A stretch of DNA of 64,000 bases from CAWHYG01 sp963833505 (GCA_963833505.1 CAWHYG010000006.1:62001-126000); one strand, 5' to 3'; positions 10,580 to 19,201 are shown, counted from the stretch's first letter. Made by a program: numbers and translations. Notes: a model not told the origin generated them from the sequence alone.

Positions 10580-11155
10580 TCAAGACGAAGCAGATGCGGT
10601 TCGCAAGGGTGTATAAACTGGTCCCCGAGGCCGAAGCTCGCTCTGCATCAACGCGACGGTCCTGATCGTAAAGTTCCCCCGCTCCCAAGTCAAACCGGCG
10701 GCCCAGCCCTGCGGCGCGCGCCCGGTCCAGTCGCGGTTGACCCTCCCCAAGGTCAGATGGCTCTTCCACGGCTTGTCGGACGCCCCGAATCCCTGAGCCC
10801 GGATCCGGGAGTCGGTTTCGGTGGCCAGCGTGTCGAGCGCGCCCGACCGATCGGAGACTCCGAGCCAGAGGGTCTGGGGGCGCGCGGGCGACGGGAAGGC
10901 CGAAACCGAATCGATCGCGACCTCGACCGGGCGAAAGGCGCCGTCCAGACCTTCCACCACGGCGCGCGCCTTCTCCAGTCCCTTGGGATCGAGGTCTCCG
11001 AAGAAGCGCACGGTCAGATGGAAGAGCTCCGGCGCCACCCACCGGACCATTCCGGGCGGGAAGACCGGTTTGAGGCGCTCTTGAACCGCGGCCGCCGCCG
11101 CGACCAGCTCGGGCGGCAGGAGAATCGCCATGAAGGCCCGCACCCGTTCACTCAT
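10580..11155 (-). CDS. thpR: RNA 2',3'-cyclic phosphodiesterase (2'-5' RNA ligase family)
   Basis: 2H-phosphoesterase family enzyme, historically LigT. The 191 residues from MSERVRAFMAILLPPEL contain both catalytic HxTx motifs: HLTVRFFGDL near residue 43 and HLTLGRV near residue 128. The frame is open upstream, but that segment is the other-frame reading of the cinA repeat tail, so the ATG at 11155 is chosen; it overlaps the cinA stop by eight bases (ATGAGTGA). It is commonly found between cinA and recA. Its physiological RNA substrate is not established in most bacteria. Confidence 0.92.
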   Translation of the reverse strand: MSERVRAFMAILLPPELVAAAAAVQERLKPVFPPGMVRWVAPELFHLTVRFFGDLDPKGLEKARAVVEGLDGAFRPVEVAIDSVSAFPSPARPQTLWLGVSDRSGALDTLATETDSRIRAQGFGASDKPWKSHLTLGRVNRDWTGRAPQGWAAGLTWERGNFTIRTVALMQSELRPRGPVYTPLRTASASS

Positions 11156-12662
11156 GAGCGCCTCCCTGGCGTCCCGCGTCGTGGTCGCGCCCGCCGGCGC
11201 CGCCACGCGGATCGCGAGATTCGCCGCCGCCCGGCGGATCGCCAACCTCGCCGCCACGCCCGCCGGCGTCGCTTGCGCCGAAACGATCCCCGGCGCGCTG
11301 CCCGGCATCGCTTGCGCCGGAGCGATCGCCAGGTCGTTGACCGACATCGCTTCCGCCGGATCGATTGCCGCCTCCCGGCCCCGTGCCGGGTGCTACGGCA
11401 TCCGGATTCCGCTCCCACGTTTCGAGCGACAGGCCGGCCAGGTGCCGGTGCAGCAGCAGCAGCGCGCCCGAAACCGCCCGCGCGGTGACCGCCTCGCGGC
11501 TGCGTCCGGGAAACACCCGCCGGACGTGCGTCTCTCCGTGGCGCGTCGAGAGGCCGAGATAGACCAGCCCGACGGGTTTGGAAGGCGTGGCTCCGGTGGG
11601 TCCGGCGATGCCCGTCGTGGAAACCGCCAGGTCCGCGCCGAACAACCGCCGGGCCCCCACCGCCATGGCCTCGGCCACCGGACCGCTGACCGCGCCGTGA
11701 TTGAGAAGCACGCCCCGCCCCACGCCGAGCACGGTGTTCTTGATGCCGTCGTCATACGCGGTGACGGAACCGAGAAAGTACCGGGACGAACCCGGCACCC
11801 GGGTCAACGCCGCGCCGACGCCGCCCCCCGTCAGCGACTCGGCCACGGCCACGTGCAGTCCGCGCTCGACCAGGGCGGCGCCGATCACTTCTTCAAGCGT
11901 CGCCTCTCCGGTCGCATAGATCACCGGCCCGATCGCGCCGCGGATCCCCTCGACCCAGGCATCGAACTCTTCCCGGGTGCTGAGAGCCTCGGGCTTTCGG
12001 ATCAGCCTCAAGTCGACCCCTCCCCAGTTGGGGAGATACGCAACATCGTGCCCTTCCGGGTGCCGGGTTCCGATCATCTCGGCCAGGACCGTCTCTGGAA
12101 CTCCCGCGGTTCGGAACACGATCTCCCAGCCGCGGGCGCCGCCCAGCCGTCGTTCCACCAGAGGGAGCACGAACTGTTCCATCTGGGCGCGCAGCTCCTC
12201 CGGCACGCCGGGAAGCGCGCAGACCCAGGTGCCGCCGGGCCCCGCCAGGAGCAGCCCCGGCGCCAGCCCGACCGGATTCGGGATGATCTGCGCTCCCTGC
12301 GGCAGAAGCGCCATCCCCTGGGCGGAAGGAGGCGGCGTGCGGCCCCGCGCGCGGTAGATCTCCTCGACGGCCTGAAGAACCTCCTCGCGGAGCACGAGCG
12401 GTCGGCCCAGCACCTGGGACAGGACGCGGCGGGTGATGTCGTCGGGCGTGCCGCCGAGCCCTCCGCTCATGATGATCCCGTCCGCCCGGGCCAGGGCCGA
12501 GCGCAGGGCGTCGGCCAGAAGCTCCCGGGTGTCGGGAACGGAGGTGTGCCAGAGCGGAGGCACGCCGAGCCGCGCCAGCCCGCGCGCGATGAAGTGGAAG
12601 TTCGTGTCGAGGGTACGCCCGATCAGGATCTCGCCGCCGATGGTGATGACCTCGATCTTCAT
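11148..12662 (-). CDS. cinA: CinA family nicotinamide-nucleotide amidohydrolase
   Basis: Two-domain pyridine-nucleotide recycling enzyme. Residues about 1-165 are the COG1058/MoCF domain (ITIGGEILIGRTLDTN; SGGLGGTPDDIT, where most homologues have GGLGPT). Residues about 250-405 are the PncC deamidase domain with VAVAESLTGGGVGAALT and SVTAYDDGIKNTVLGV. After residue 430 there is an 80-residue Gly/Arg/Asp/Ser-rich tail containing three 13-residue repeats (GxSDxGQRxGDRx type) encoded by 39-base DNA repeats. Seven bases separate it from pgpA upstream, and it overlaps thpR downstream. Confidence 0.95.
   Translation of the reverse strand: MKIEVITIGGEILIGRTLDTNFHFIARGLARLGVPPLWHTSVPDTRELLADALRSALARADGIIMSGGLGGTPDDITRRVLSQVLGRPLVLREEVLQAVEEIYRARGRTPPPSAQGMALLPQGAQIIPNPVGLAPGLLLAGPGGTWVCALPGVPEELRAQMEQFVLPLVERRLGGARGWEIVFRTAGVPETVLAEMIGTRHPEGHDVAYLPNWGGVDLRLIRKPEALSTREEFDAWVEGIRGAIGPVIYATGEATLEEVIGAALVERGLHVAVAESLTGGGVGAALTRVPGSSRYFLGSVTAYDDGIKNTVLGVGRGVLLNHGAVSGPVAEAMAVGARRLFGADLAVSTTGIAGPTGATPSKPVGLVYLGLSTRHGETHVRRVFPGRSREAVTARAVSGALLLLHRHLAGLSLETWERNPDAVAPGTGPGGGNRSGGSDVGQRPGDRSGASDAGQRAGDRFGASDAGGRGGEVGDPPGGGESRDPRGGAGGRDHDAGRQGGAHE
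11265..11381. repeat. 39-bp tandem repeat, three units, inside cinA
   Basis: Units begin at 11265, 11304 and 11343, each starting G(G/A)C(G/A)TCGCTTGCGCCG or a close variant. Read on the minus strand they encode three successive 13-residue repeats in the CinA tail. The period is a multiple of three, so unit gain or loss keeps the frame. Confidence 0.8.
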
Positions 12663-12669
12663 GAAGGCA

Positions 12670-13177
12670 TCACCGCGAGATCAGGACCGGCCAGAAGTGG
12701 CCGGCCACCCGCAGCAGGATGTTCCCGTAGATGCCGGCCATGACGTCATCGGCCATCACGCCGAACCCGCCGGGCAGGGACTGAAGCTGATAGGCGGGCG
12801 GAGGCTTGATGACGTCGAGGATCCGGAACAGGAAGAAGCCGACGCCGGCCAGCACGATGCCGTGGCCGCCGAGAAAGGACACGGTCAGAAGGGCGCCCAC
12901 CACCTCGTCGATCACGATGGACTTGCCGTCATGACCGTAGAGGCGCTCGGCGAGGCCGGCCACCCAGGTGCCGAACACGGTCAGCGCCACCAGGATCGCG
13001 ACCATCAAGCCGGCGGGAATCGCCGGAAGCAGCCACCAGAATGGCGAGCGTGACCAGGGATCCGAAGGTCGCCGGCGCGACGGGAAAGTGCCCGGTGAAG
13101 AAGAAGGTCGCGCTCAGGCGGATCCAGAAGTCCCGCGCCGTGCCTGGGTTGGAAACTGCCGGCCGCTCCACGCTCAT
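12670..13177 (-). CDS. pgpA: phosphatidylglycerophosphatase A, frameshifted as sequenced
   Basis: Membrane phosphatase that makes phosphatidylglycerol. The protein is split over two frames. The first (from ATG 13177, GGAGG site upstream) gives FFFTGHFPVAPATFGSLVTL. The second gives PFWWLLPAIPAGLMVAILV, then GKSIVIDEVVGALL and KPPPAYQLQSLPGGFGVMADD to the stop at 12670. Skipping one base near 13041-13048 joins SLVTL to PFWW and reproduces the family pattern (E. coli GSLAAIPFWYL). The joined length is 168 residues, close to E. coli PgpA (172). Sequencing insertion or a real lesion are both possible. The pgpA-cinA order is conserved. Confidence 0.85.
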
Positions 13178-13332
13178 CGAGTCCATTTCCTCCGCGTCGT
13201 CAACGAACGCGGCGGGATGTGCCTCGTCCACCGGAGACGGTCCGGGTTGCCGCCGCGAAACGCAGGGTATCAGACGGGATCGGATCCGGAAAGGGCGGGG
13301 TCGGGGCTGCGGTTGGAGACCGATGCGGGCGG

Positions 13333-13998
13333 TCAGAGAACGGCGGTTCGGAGTTCCTGCTGATCCGGCCCGGGCGGACCCGAGACCGCCGCGTCGCCCG
13401 AGATGCAGCTACGCTTGACCGCCGCTCTCGCGATCGCCGCGAGGGTCTCGAGCACGCCGGTCCCGGCGAAGGCCACGGCCGCAATCCGTGGAACGATCTC
13501 GCCCATGCCGTCGAGAACCGCCTCGATCCGCTCCCTCGGCAGTCGCTCGTCGAGATCCTGCTTGTTGAGCTGGATCACGCGGGGCAGCGTCGCCCAGGAA
13601 CGGCCCAGCTCGGCCAGGGTCTCGCGCGCCTCCAGCAGGCTCTCCAAATTCGCGCGGAGGCGCCGCGGCCGCGAATCCCAGACAAAGACGAGTCCGTCGA
13701 CTCCCTTGAGGACGATCCGCCGCGTGATGCGGAAACGCGGCTGCCCGGGCACGGTGTAGAGCCGGAGCCGGATCGACTGGCCTCCCGCCGGATTCAGCTC
13801 GAGAGGAAGGCAATCGAAGTACAGCGTCCGTTCGCCGGGACTGTTGAGGGTGATGAGCTGGCTGCGGAGCTCGGGCCTCAACCTGCCGTGGAGCCAGAGG
13901 AGGTTCGTGGTCTTGCCGCTTCGGCCCGGTCCCCAGTAGACGAGCTTCAAGGAGCGGACGGCGGCGCCGGCGCGCAATTGCTCGAGGTCCTGGGTCAA
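13333..13998 (-). CDS. MglA-like small Ras-family GTPase
   Basis: Prokaryotic Ras-like GTPase related to MglA, which controls cell polarity and motility in Myxococcus. 221 residues: P-loop GPGRSGKTTNL near residue 23, a conserved stretch NSPGERTLYFDCLPLEL, switch-II-like VPGQPRFR, FVWDSRP and the guanine-specificity motif NKQDL. The start read is TTG, four bases after the upstream roadblock gene stop, so the pair is coupled. MglA normally works with its roadblock GTPase-activating partner MglB, matching this pairing. No motility genes are in view, so the process controlled is unknown. Confidence 0.88.
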   Translation of the reverse strand: MTQDLEQLRAGAAVRSLKLVYWGPGRSGKTTNLLWLHGRLRPELRSQLITLNSPGERTLYFDCLPLELNPAGGQSIRLRLYTVPGQPRFRITRRIVLKGVDGLVFVWDSRPRRLRANLESLLEARETLAELGRSWATLPRVIQLNKQDLDERLPRERIEAVLDGMGEIVPRIAAVAFAGTGVLETLAAIARAAVKRSCISGDAAVSGPPGPDQQELRTAVL

Positions 13999-14002
13999 GG
14001 GC

Positions 14003-14518
14003 TCAGGCCATCGGCCCGAAGAGCTGCTCGAGCCCTTCGCCGATCCAGTCGCGCCCGCCCCCGGGCGGTGAATCCTCGGAATCGGCCGGATCGCGCCGGT
14101 CGGCGATCAATCGCAGCAGCGGCTGCGTCACAGCCTGGAGCCGGTCGTAGTCGCGCCGGAGCTGATGACGGACGAGGCCGAGAGTCGTTCTCCCGTCGAA
14201 AAGCACCGCGAGAATCAGATTGGGATGCAGAGGCGCCAGAATGACGCCGCCCTTCCGCCCCTGGTGGACGACCCAACGGAGATCCTCTTCCTGGAGAACG
14301 GCCGCCATCTCACGCGAAGCCAGAAAATCTCCGACCGCGAGTGAAGAAAACGCCCCCAGATCGAAATTCGGGTCTTCCCCGGAGTAGGTGACGGGGTTTC
14401 CCGACGTGTCCAGAATCACCGCGGTGGAAGCGCTCGCGAGATCGAGCGTGCGCCTGAGCTCTCCCCACACAGCGCCAAACTGGCGCTCCCACTCCTCGGG
14501 CATCATTGCGTTGCCCAT
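14003..14518 (-). CDS. roadblock/LC7-domain protein (MglB-like GAP candidate)
   Basis: 171 residues from MGNAMMPEEWERQFG. The roadblock fold is indicated by ASTAVILDTSGNPVTYSGE, a hydrophobic AFSSLAVGDFLASREMAAVLQEED helix and VVHQGRKGGVILAPLHPNLILAVLFD. A C-terminal helix and an acidic segment follow. A GGGAGG site lies seven bases before the ATG at 14518; the frame runs on upstream without family similarity. It directly precedes the MglA-like gene, so by analogy it probably acts as its GTPase-activating or positioning partner. The biochemical role is inferred from context. Confidence 0.82.
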   Translation of the reverse strand: MGNAMMPEEWERQFGAVWGELRRTLDLASASTAVILDTSGNPVTYSGEDPNFDLGAFSSLAVGDFLASREMAAVLQEEDLRWVVHQGRKGGVILAPLHPNLILAVLFDGRTTLGLVRHQLRRDYDRLQAVTQPLLRLIADRRDPADSEDSPPGGGRDWIGEGLEQLFGPMA

Positions 14519-14716
14519 GGCCGACCTCCCGGACCCTCCGCTTGGATCCCTCCCGAATCCAACCAACCCCTCGGTACCGACACTGGCGGAACAGCCTTCC
14601 TGGGCTGGGAACACTCCCGATGCAACAAAGCGCCTCACTGACGGGGTGTCAAGGGAAAATGAGCCGCCGGGCAGAGATCGACGAGGAACTTCCGAGGCGG
14701 CGGGGGTCTCGGGCCG

Positions 14717-14836
14717 TGATGTGGCAGCTTCCGGCCGCAATGAGTGGCAGCCGCCAGCGCTGATGGGTGGCGGCTTCCGACGATCATGAGTGGCAGCCGC
14801 CGGCGGCTGATGGGTGGCAGCTTCCCACGATGCTCA
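14717..14836. repeat. degenerate tandem repeat, 44-47 bp period, 2.6 units
   Basis: Units start at 14717, 14761 and 14808, each opening TGATG(G)GTGGC(A/G)GCTTCC; the two complete units also share ATGAGTGGCAGCCGCC. The array fills most of the 315-base gap (14519-14833) between recR and the roadblock gene and just overlaps the recR stop. The rest of the gap shows nothing recognisable apart from presumed promoter space. Confidence 0.75.
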
Positions 14837-15433
14837 GAGCTCGCGGCGGCCTTCGAGAGCGCGAGTCAGTGTCGCCTGGTCCGACAGCTCGAGGTCGGAA
14901 CCGACGGGAACGCCGCGGGCGATGCGGGTCACGCGGAGCGGATGGTTTCGCAGCAGCTCTCCGAGGTAGTGCGCCGTCGCCTCTCCCTGGGCCGTCGGGT
15001 TCGTGGCCAGGATCAGCTCCCGGACCTCGCCGGAGGCCAGCCGGGCTTCCAGCTCGCGGATCCGGAGCTGCTCGGGGCCGACGCCCTCGGACGGGGAAAG
15101 GCTGCCTCCGAGGACGTGATAGAGGCCTCGATGAGCGCCGGTCCTCTCGACCGCGACGACGTCGGCCGGTTGCTCGACGACGCAGATGATCGAGCGATCC
15201 CGGCGGGGATCGGCGCAGAGATGGCAGGGCTGGGTCTCGGCGATGTTGCCGCAGATCTCGCAGGTCGCGACTTCTTCCCGGACGCGCTGAATCGATCGGG
15301 AGAGCCCCAGAGCCTCTTCACGTTCGACTCGGAGAATATGAAACGCCAGTCTCTGGGCGGTCTTCCTTCCGATCCCCGGAAGGCGGGCGAGCCGGTCGAT
15401 CAGGTCGCCCAGATGATGCGAGCTGTAATCCAA
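14834..15433 (-). CDS. recR: recombination mediator RecR
   Basis: DNA-binding clamp of the RecFOR pathway. 199 residues, standard length. Visible: helix-hairpin-helix LARLPGIGRKTAQRLAFHIL, the four-Cys zinc motif CEICGNIAETQPCHLC, the Toprim segment ICVVEQPADVVAVERTGAHRGLYHVLGG and ATNPTAQGEATAHYL. The start is TTG, just after the ebfC stop (TGAGGAGTTG), so it is coupled to ebfC. dnaX-ebfC-recR is a widely conserved operon. Confidence 0.97.
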   Translation of the reverse strand: MDYSSHHLGDLIDRLARLPGIGRKTAQRLAFHILRVEREEALGLSRSIQRVREEVATCEICGNIAETQPCHLCADPRRDRSIICVVEQPADVVAVERTGAHRGLYHVLGGSLSPSEGVGPEQLRIRELEARLASGEVRELILATNPTAQGEATAHYLGELLRNHPLRVTRIARGVPVGSDLELSDQATLTRALEGRREL

Positions 15434-15437
15434 CTCC

Positions 15438-15746
15438 TCAGAACATCCCCGGCATCATGCCGCCGGTGATCTTCGCCATCTCCGATTCCATGTAGGCCTG
15501 GGCCTTTCGATGGGCTTCGTTGATCGCGCCCACGATCAGGTCCTCGAGCATGTCCACGTCGGCCGGATCCACGACCTGAGGCTGGATCTTGAGCGAGACC
15601 AGCTCGTGGTTGCCGTTGACGACGGCGGTGACCATGCCGCCTCCCGCCGTGGCTTCCATGGTGGTTTCCTTCAGCTTCTCCTGCGCCTCGGCCAGACGCT
15701 GCTGCATCTGCTGCGCCTGCTTCATCAGGCTCCGCACGTCCTTCAT
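15438..15746 (-). CDS. ebfC: YbaB/EbfC family nucleoid-associated protein
   Basis: Small dimeric DNA-binding protein of 102 residues. The N-terminal coiled-coil helix (LMKQAQQMQQRLAEAQEKL) is followed by GGGMVTAVVNGNHELVSLKI and a C-terminal helix, then a Met/Gly-rich end TGGMMPGMF typical of the family. The AAGGAGACAGC ribosome site is strong. It lies 27 bases after the dnaX stop and 4 bases before recR. Confidence 0.97.
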   Translation of the reverse strand: MKDVRSLMKQAQQMQQRLAEAQEKLKETTMEATAGGGMVTAVVNGNHELVSLKIQPQVVDPADVDMLEDLIVGAINEAHRKAQAYMESEMAKITGGMMPGMF

Positions 15747-15773
15747 GCTGTCTCCTTCCGCCGGCCCGATGGC

Positions 15774-17745
15774 TCAGGCGGATCCGATCACGTCGCCGCC
15801 GAAGAGGTCGGCGATCTTTCGAATGCGGTCGGGGGATGCCTGCGGTCTCGCGCGCCCCACCGGCGACCCGCCCGTTTGTGATCCGCCCACCTGTGATCCG
15901 CCGGCTGGCAGCCCGCCCGCCGCCGAAGCGCCCGCGCGCGGTGCGCCGATCTCACCCGAGGAACCCGCTGCGCCGAGCACGCGCGCCCGGCTTGCGGAAT
16001 CGCCCGCCAGTGGAGCCGCGCCCGCGACATCATCATCCGGCTCGTTCACGAAGCGTACGCCCATGGGACGCCCGAATGCCTTCTCGATCAGCCCGAGAAG
16101 ATACTCGCGGTTCTGCTTTCGCTCGAGCTGCTCCCGCTGGAAGGCCTGGAGCCCGGGCACCCGCACCCGAAGCATCCGATCCTCTTCGCCCCGTGACGCA
16201 GAACGGGCCAGGCACGCCGCCAGGGCGGGCTTCTCCGCCGCGACCTGCGCGAGCACGATCCGCCAGGGATCGTCCGGGTCGCCTGCGGGGATGACCTCCG
16301 GCGGAAGAGCCGGGTCAGTCAAACCGGCCGACTCCTCCCGTGCCTCGTTGCCCTTGCTGCCCTTTGCCCGGATCTTCGGCGCGGACGCCGAGTCGGTCGG
16401 AAACGACGCGGGTGGTTCGCCCGCACCGGTTGGATACGACGCCGACGCCGCATTCTGGACCCGCCGGACGCGCCATCGGCCCCGCGCTCCCGCCGGACGC
16501 ATGCGCCGCGGACATGGCACCTGGACCGGCCGCGGACGCCGCACCTGGACCCGCCGGACGCGCCACCGGCGTCGCTCTCGCACCCGCTGCATGCGCCGCC
16601 GGCTCCTCAGAGATGCGGCCTCGGGCCACCTCGATGAATCGACGGAGGTCGAGCGCCGTCGGCAGGCTGCACATCTCGGCCAGGGCCACCTCGAGATGGA
16701 CTCGGGGAAACGCGCTCCGCCGCATCTGTGCCGCCGCTTCCAGACCGATCCGGCAGTACCGGAGCAGATCGGCCGCAGCCATGACCGAGGCCTGCTTGAC
16801 GTAGGAGGCGCGCTCCTCCGCCGTCGTCTCGATCAGCTCCGACAACGAAACGTCGGTCGCGACCAGAAGGAGATTCCGCAGGTGGGCCAGGAACTCCTCG
16901 GCCAGCTCCTGGAGATTGGCCCCGCCCTCGATGGCACCGGCCAGCGAACGCAACGCCCGCGCCGGATCCTGCGCCGAGATGGCGCCGGACCAGTCGAAGA
17001 AGAGCTCGAGCCCGGCGATTCCGAGCGCCTCGCGGACGGAGGCGGCGGTCAGATGCTCCATCCCCGATGCCACGACCTGGTCGAGCAGCGTGAGGGCGTC
17101 CCGCATGGAACCTTCGCCCTTGCGTCCGATCAGGAGGAGCGCGTCGTCATCGGCCTGGATGCCTTCGCGGTCGCAGATGAACCGCAGGCGCGCGGCCGCG
17201 TCGCGGGCGCTCAGCCGCGCGAAATCGAACCGCTGGCACCGGGAGAGAATCGTCTGCGGCACCTTGAGCGGCTCGGTCGTCGCCAGGATGAAGACCGCGT
17301 GGCGGGGCGGCTCTTCCAACGTCTTCAGGAGCGCGTTGAAGGCGTCCTGGGTCAGCATGTGCACTTCGTCGATGATGTAGACCTTCTGGCGCAGGATGGC
17401 GGGGGAGTAGCGGACGGCTTCCCGCAGCTCACGGATGTCGTCGATGCCGCGATTGCTGGCGCCGTCGATCTCGATGACGTCGAGGGCGCGGCCGGTCGTG
17501 ATCTCCCGGCAGGGCGCGCATTCGTTGCAGGGCTCCTCGGAGGGACCCTTCTCGCAGTTGAGCGCCTTGGCCAGAATCCGCGCCATGGAGGTCTTGCCCA
17601 CGCCGCGCGGTCCGGTGAAGAGATAGGCCTGGGCGGCGCGGCCGGTCTTGAGGGCGTTCGAGAGGGTCTTGGAAACCGGCGCCTGACCGGTGACGTCGGC
17701 GAAGCGCTGGGGCCGCCATTTCAAGGCGAGAACGAGATAGCTCAT
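15774..17745 (-). CDS. dnaX: DNA polymerase III subunit gamma/tau, in two frames
   Basis: Clamp-loader ATPase. From ATG 17745 (GAGG upstream) the main frame holds Walker A GPRGVGKTS, a four-Cys zinc site CEKGPSEEPCNECAPC, IIDEVHMLTQ and the sensor LATTEPLKVP, and runs to a stop at 16315 (476 residues). The tau C-terminal domain (PWRIVLAQVAAEKPALAACL; LLGLIEKAFG) is in the +1 frame and ends at 15774. Skipping one base near 16450-16460, in a Pro/Ala/Gly repeat linker, joins them into 656 residues. A gamma/tau-type programmed shift is conceivable, but known cases use A-rich slippery runs and none is seen here. A sequence insertion is the simpler reading. Confidence 0.9.
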
Positions 17746-17858
17746 GGTCCCTCGCCGTTCAGACAAGGCCGGGGGGAAGAGATCCCCCCGGCCGCAAGAC
17801 CCGGCCGTGCACCCTTCTCCGATCCGCCGGTCAAGGAACAGGCCCGCCGGTAGCTCAG

Positions 17859-17956
17859 GTCAGGCTGATCCACGGCACCCGGAAATGTCTGCGTACCGCT
17901 GCTACCTTCCGGTCCTGACGGGGTTGGCAGGTCTCCGTTGCGTGGGGCCTGGCCCT
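17859..17956 (-). ncRNA. ffs: signal recognition particle RNA (small bacterial type)
   Basis: The minus strand carries the conserved SRP domain IV core GTCAGGACCGGAAGGTAGCA with the following GCGGTAC, flanked by complementary arms (GCCAGGC near the 5' end against GCCTGACC near the 3' end), giving a roughly 98-nt hairpin. It lies between the tRNA cluster and dnaX, a frequent bacterial arrangement. Ends are estimated to within a few bases. Confidence 0.9.
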
Positions 17957-17976
17957 CGATGCCCCGTGTCGTTCCC

Positions 17977-17996
17977 GTCCCTCTCCCGGGAGGGAC
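17977..17996. terminator. short hairpin upstream of SRP RNA
   Basis: GTCCCTC and GAGGGAC form a 7-bp stem around TCCCGG. It lies just 5' of the SRP RNA on the minus strand, without a clear T-run. It could end transcription from the tRNA genes or be part of the SRP leader. Confidence 0.3.
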
Positions 17997-18133
17997 CTCG
18001 AAAGGGGATTCAACCCCGCTATAGCGGATTGCGGGCAACAGGGCACCGCTAACTCCCCGTCTAGCACGGCCCGGCAATCGATACCATGGATCCCCGAACG
18101 TTCGGGCCCCACGAGCGGGCCCTTCAATAAAAG

Positions 18134-18206
18134 TGGAGATGAGCGGGTTCGAACCGCCGGCCTCCTCGTTGCGAACGAGGCGCTCTCCCAGCTGAGCTAC
18201 ATCCCC
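18134..18206 (-). tRNA. tRNA-Ala (CGC)
   Basis: Minus-strand cloverleaf: acceptor GGGGATG/CATCTCC with discriminator A and no encoded CCA; D-arm TAGCTCAGCTGGGAGAGC; anticodon stem CCTCG/CGAGG with loop UUCGCAA, so anticodon CGC; T-loop TTCGAAC. Confidence 0.93.
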
Positions 18207-18220
18207 ACGAAACCCATGAA

Positions 18221-18309
18221 TGGCGGAGAGACAGGGATTCGAACCCTGGAGGGATTTTGTCCCTACACGCTCTCCAGGCGTGCTCCTTAAACCACTCGGA
18301 CATCTCTCC
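18221..18309 (-). tRNA. tRNA-Ser (GGA)
   Basis: Minus-strand type II tRNA. Acceptor GGAGAGA/TCTCTCC, discriminator G and encoded CCA at 18221-18223. The anticodon loop CUGGAGA gives GGA, and a long variable arm (TAGGGACAAAATCCCT) is present as required for serine. Confidence 0.94.
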
Positions 18310-18485
18310 GTTCTGCTCGCTCCCCGGAGCCGCGCGGGCTTAAGGTCGCCCGTTCGGCCCCCCGGACGCGGAGACCGCCCGGGAAGGGCATTCTAGCCGA
18401 CCGGCGGTTCCGGCGCAATCCCGAGGGCGGTTTGCCGCTCCCCGACGATCGTGGCCCCCGGAACCGTGGCCCGGTGACCATAAGA

Positions 18486-18575
18486 TGGCGGAGAGACAGG
18501 GATTCGAACCCTGGGTGGGGTTACCCCCACAGCGGTTTTCGAGACCGCCGCCTTCAACCACTCGGCCATCTCTCC
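18486..18575 (-). tRNA. tRNA-Ser (CGA)
   Basis: Minus-strand type II tRNA with the same acceptor stem as the neighbouring tRNA-Ser. The anticodon loop CUCGAAA gives CGA; the long variable arm is GTGGGGGTAACCCCAC; the CCA is encoded at 18486-18488. Confidence 0.94.
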
Positions 18576-19003
18576 GCGTGTGTCAAATGCTTGCCAGATG
18601 GAGAGTTCACCACAAGGCGAGCTGGGATGTCAATCCGAACGTGGTCCGATCGGGCCAGTGACCACGGGCGAACGGACCGCCATTCGCCGAGCGGCAGGCG
18701 TAAAGCCGATCATCCGCGGTATCCGCCTCGCCGTTGGAGTCATCCTCGGAGTTCACTGGGATCGATCAGGCAGGGCATGAGTAGCATGCCTGCTTCCACA
18801 CTCCAAATATTCTGATAGGTTTGGCCCTCCCATTCGACTGTCCATCAGAGGACGCCCCGTTCGTCGCAACGACCACGGAGGCGTGCCACGTTCGGTGGGC
18901 GAGGGGCTGGGGGCAAGGACTTGCCAGCTTCCCCCGTTCGAGGTGGAGGGCAGGGGTCCTCGCCCCCGGGCGACTGGAGAATTTGAAGGCAAGGAGACAC
19001 GCC
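18576..19003. other. 428-bp region upstream of the lanthipeptide operon
   Basis: No convincing gene is seen. An imperfect inverted repeat CAGGGCATG/CATGCCTG lies near 18771-18792, followed by an AT-richer stretch (CTCCAAATATTCTGATAGG, about 18800-18818) that is the likeliest promoter zone for the operon. No -35/-10 pair is strong enough to call. A frame open from 18821 runs into the precursor gene but lacks a start with a ribosome site and has no leader-like features. Confidence 0.4.
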
Positions 19004-19201
19004 ATGTCAAAGAAACTCGGAAAGCTGGTTCTGTCGAAGGAGACGCTTCGCAACATCACGACTGAGGAAGGCAGCCGGATCAGAGGAGGATACAACCTCT
19101 TGTCCATCGCTTGGTGTCAGACCAGGAAGGGCTGCCCCGGGACGGCTTACAGCCGCTGCCCATTCCGCTGCGACAACGGCACAGAAGACGGTCTTCGTTA
19201 A
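19004..19201 (+). CDS. lanA: class I lanthipeptide precursor (LanA)
   Basis: 65-residue precursor. The leader (residues 1-29) contains LGKLVLSKETLRNITTEE, matching the LxLxKETLRxL leader motif of class I lanthipeptides outside Firmicutes, and ends in SRIRGG, a double-Gly site for the C39 protease encoded downstream. The 36-residue core has four Cys (core positions 9, 15, 23, 27) and five Ser/Thr (5, 11, 18, 21, 31), so up to four (methyl)lanthionine rings and one spare dehydration site are possible. AAGGAGA precedes the ATG by eight bases. The gene opens a lanA-lanC-lanB-lanT operon. Antimicrobial activity is not shown by sequence. Confidence 0.9.
   Translation: MSKKLGKLVLSKETLRNITTEEGSRIRGGYNLLSIAWCQTRKGCPGTAYSRCPFRCDNGTEDGLR

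Noticed and set aside
14717..14836. Possible CRISPR array
   Set aside because: Units are degenerate, contiguous, without unique spacers, and no cas gene is present.
17742..18127. Small proteins on both strands over the SRP RNA region
   Set aside because: The conserved SRP core GTCAGGACCGGAAGG explains the sequence; the frames have no family character.
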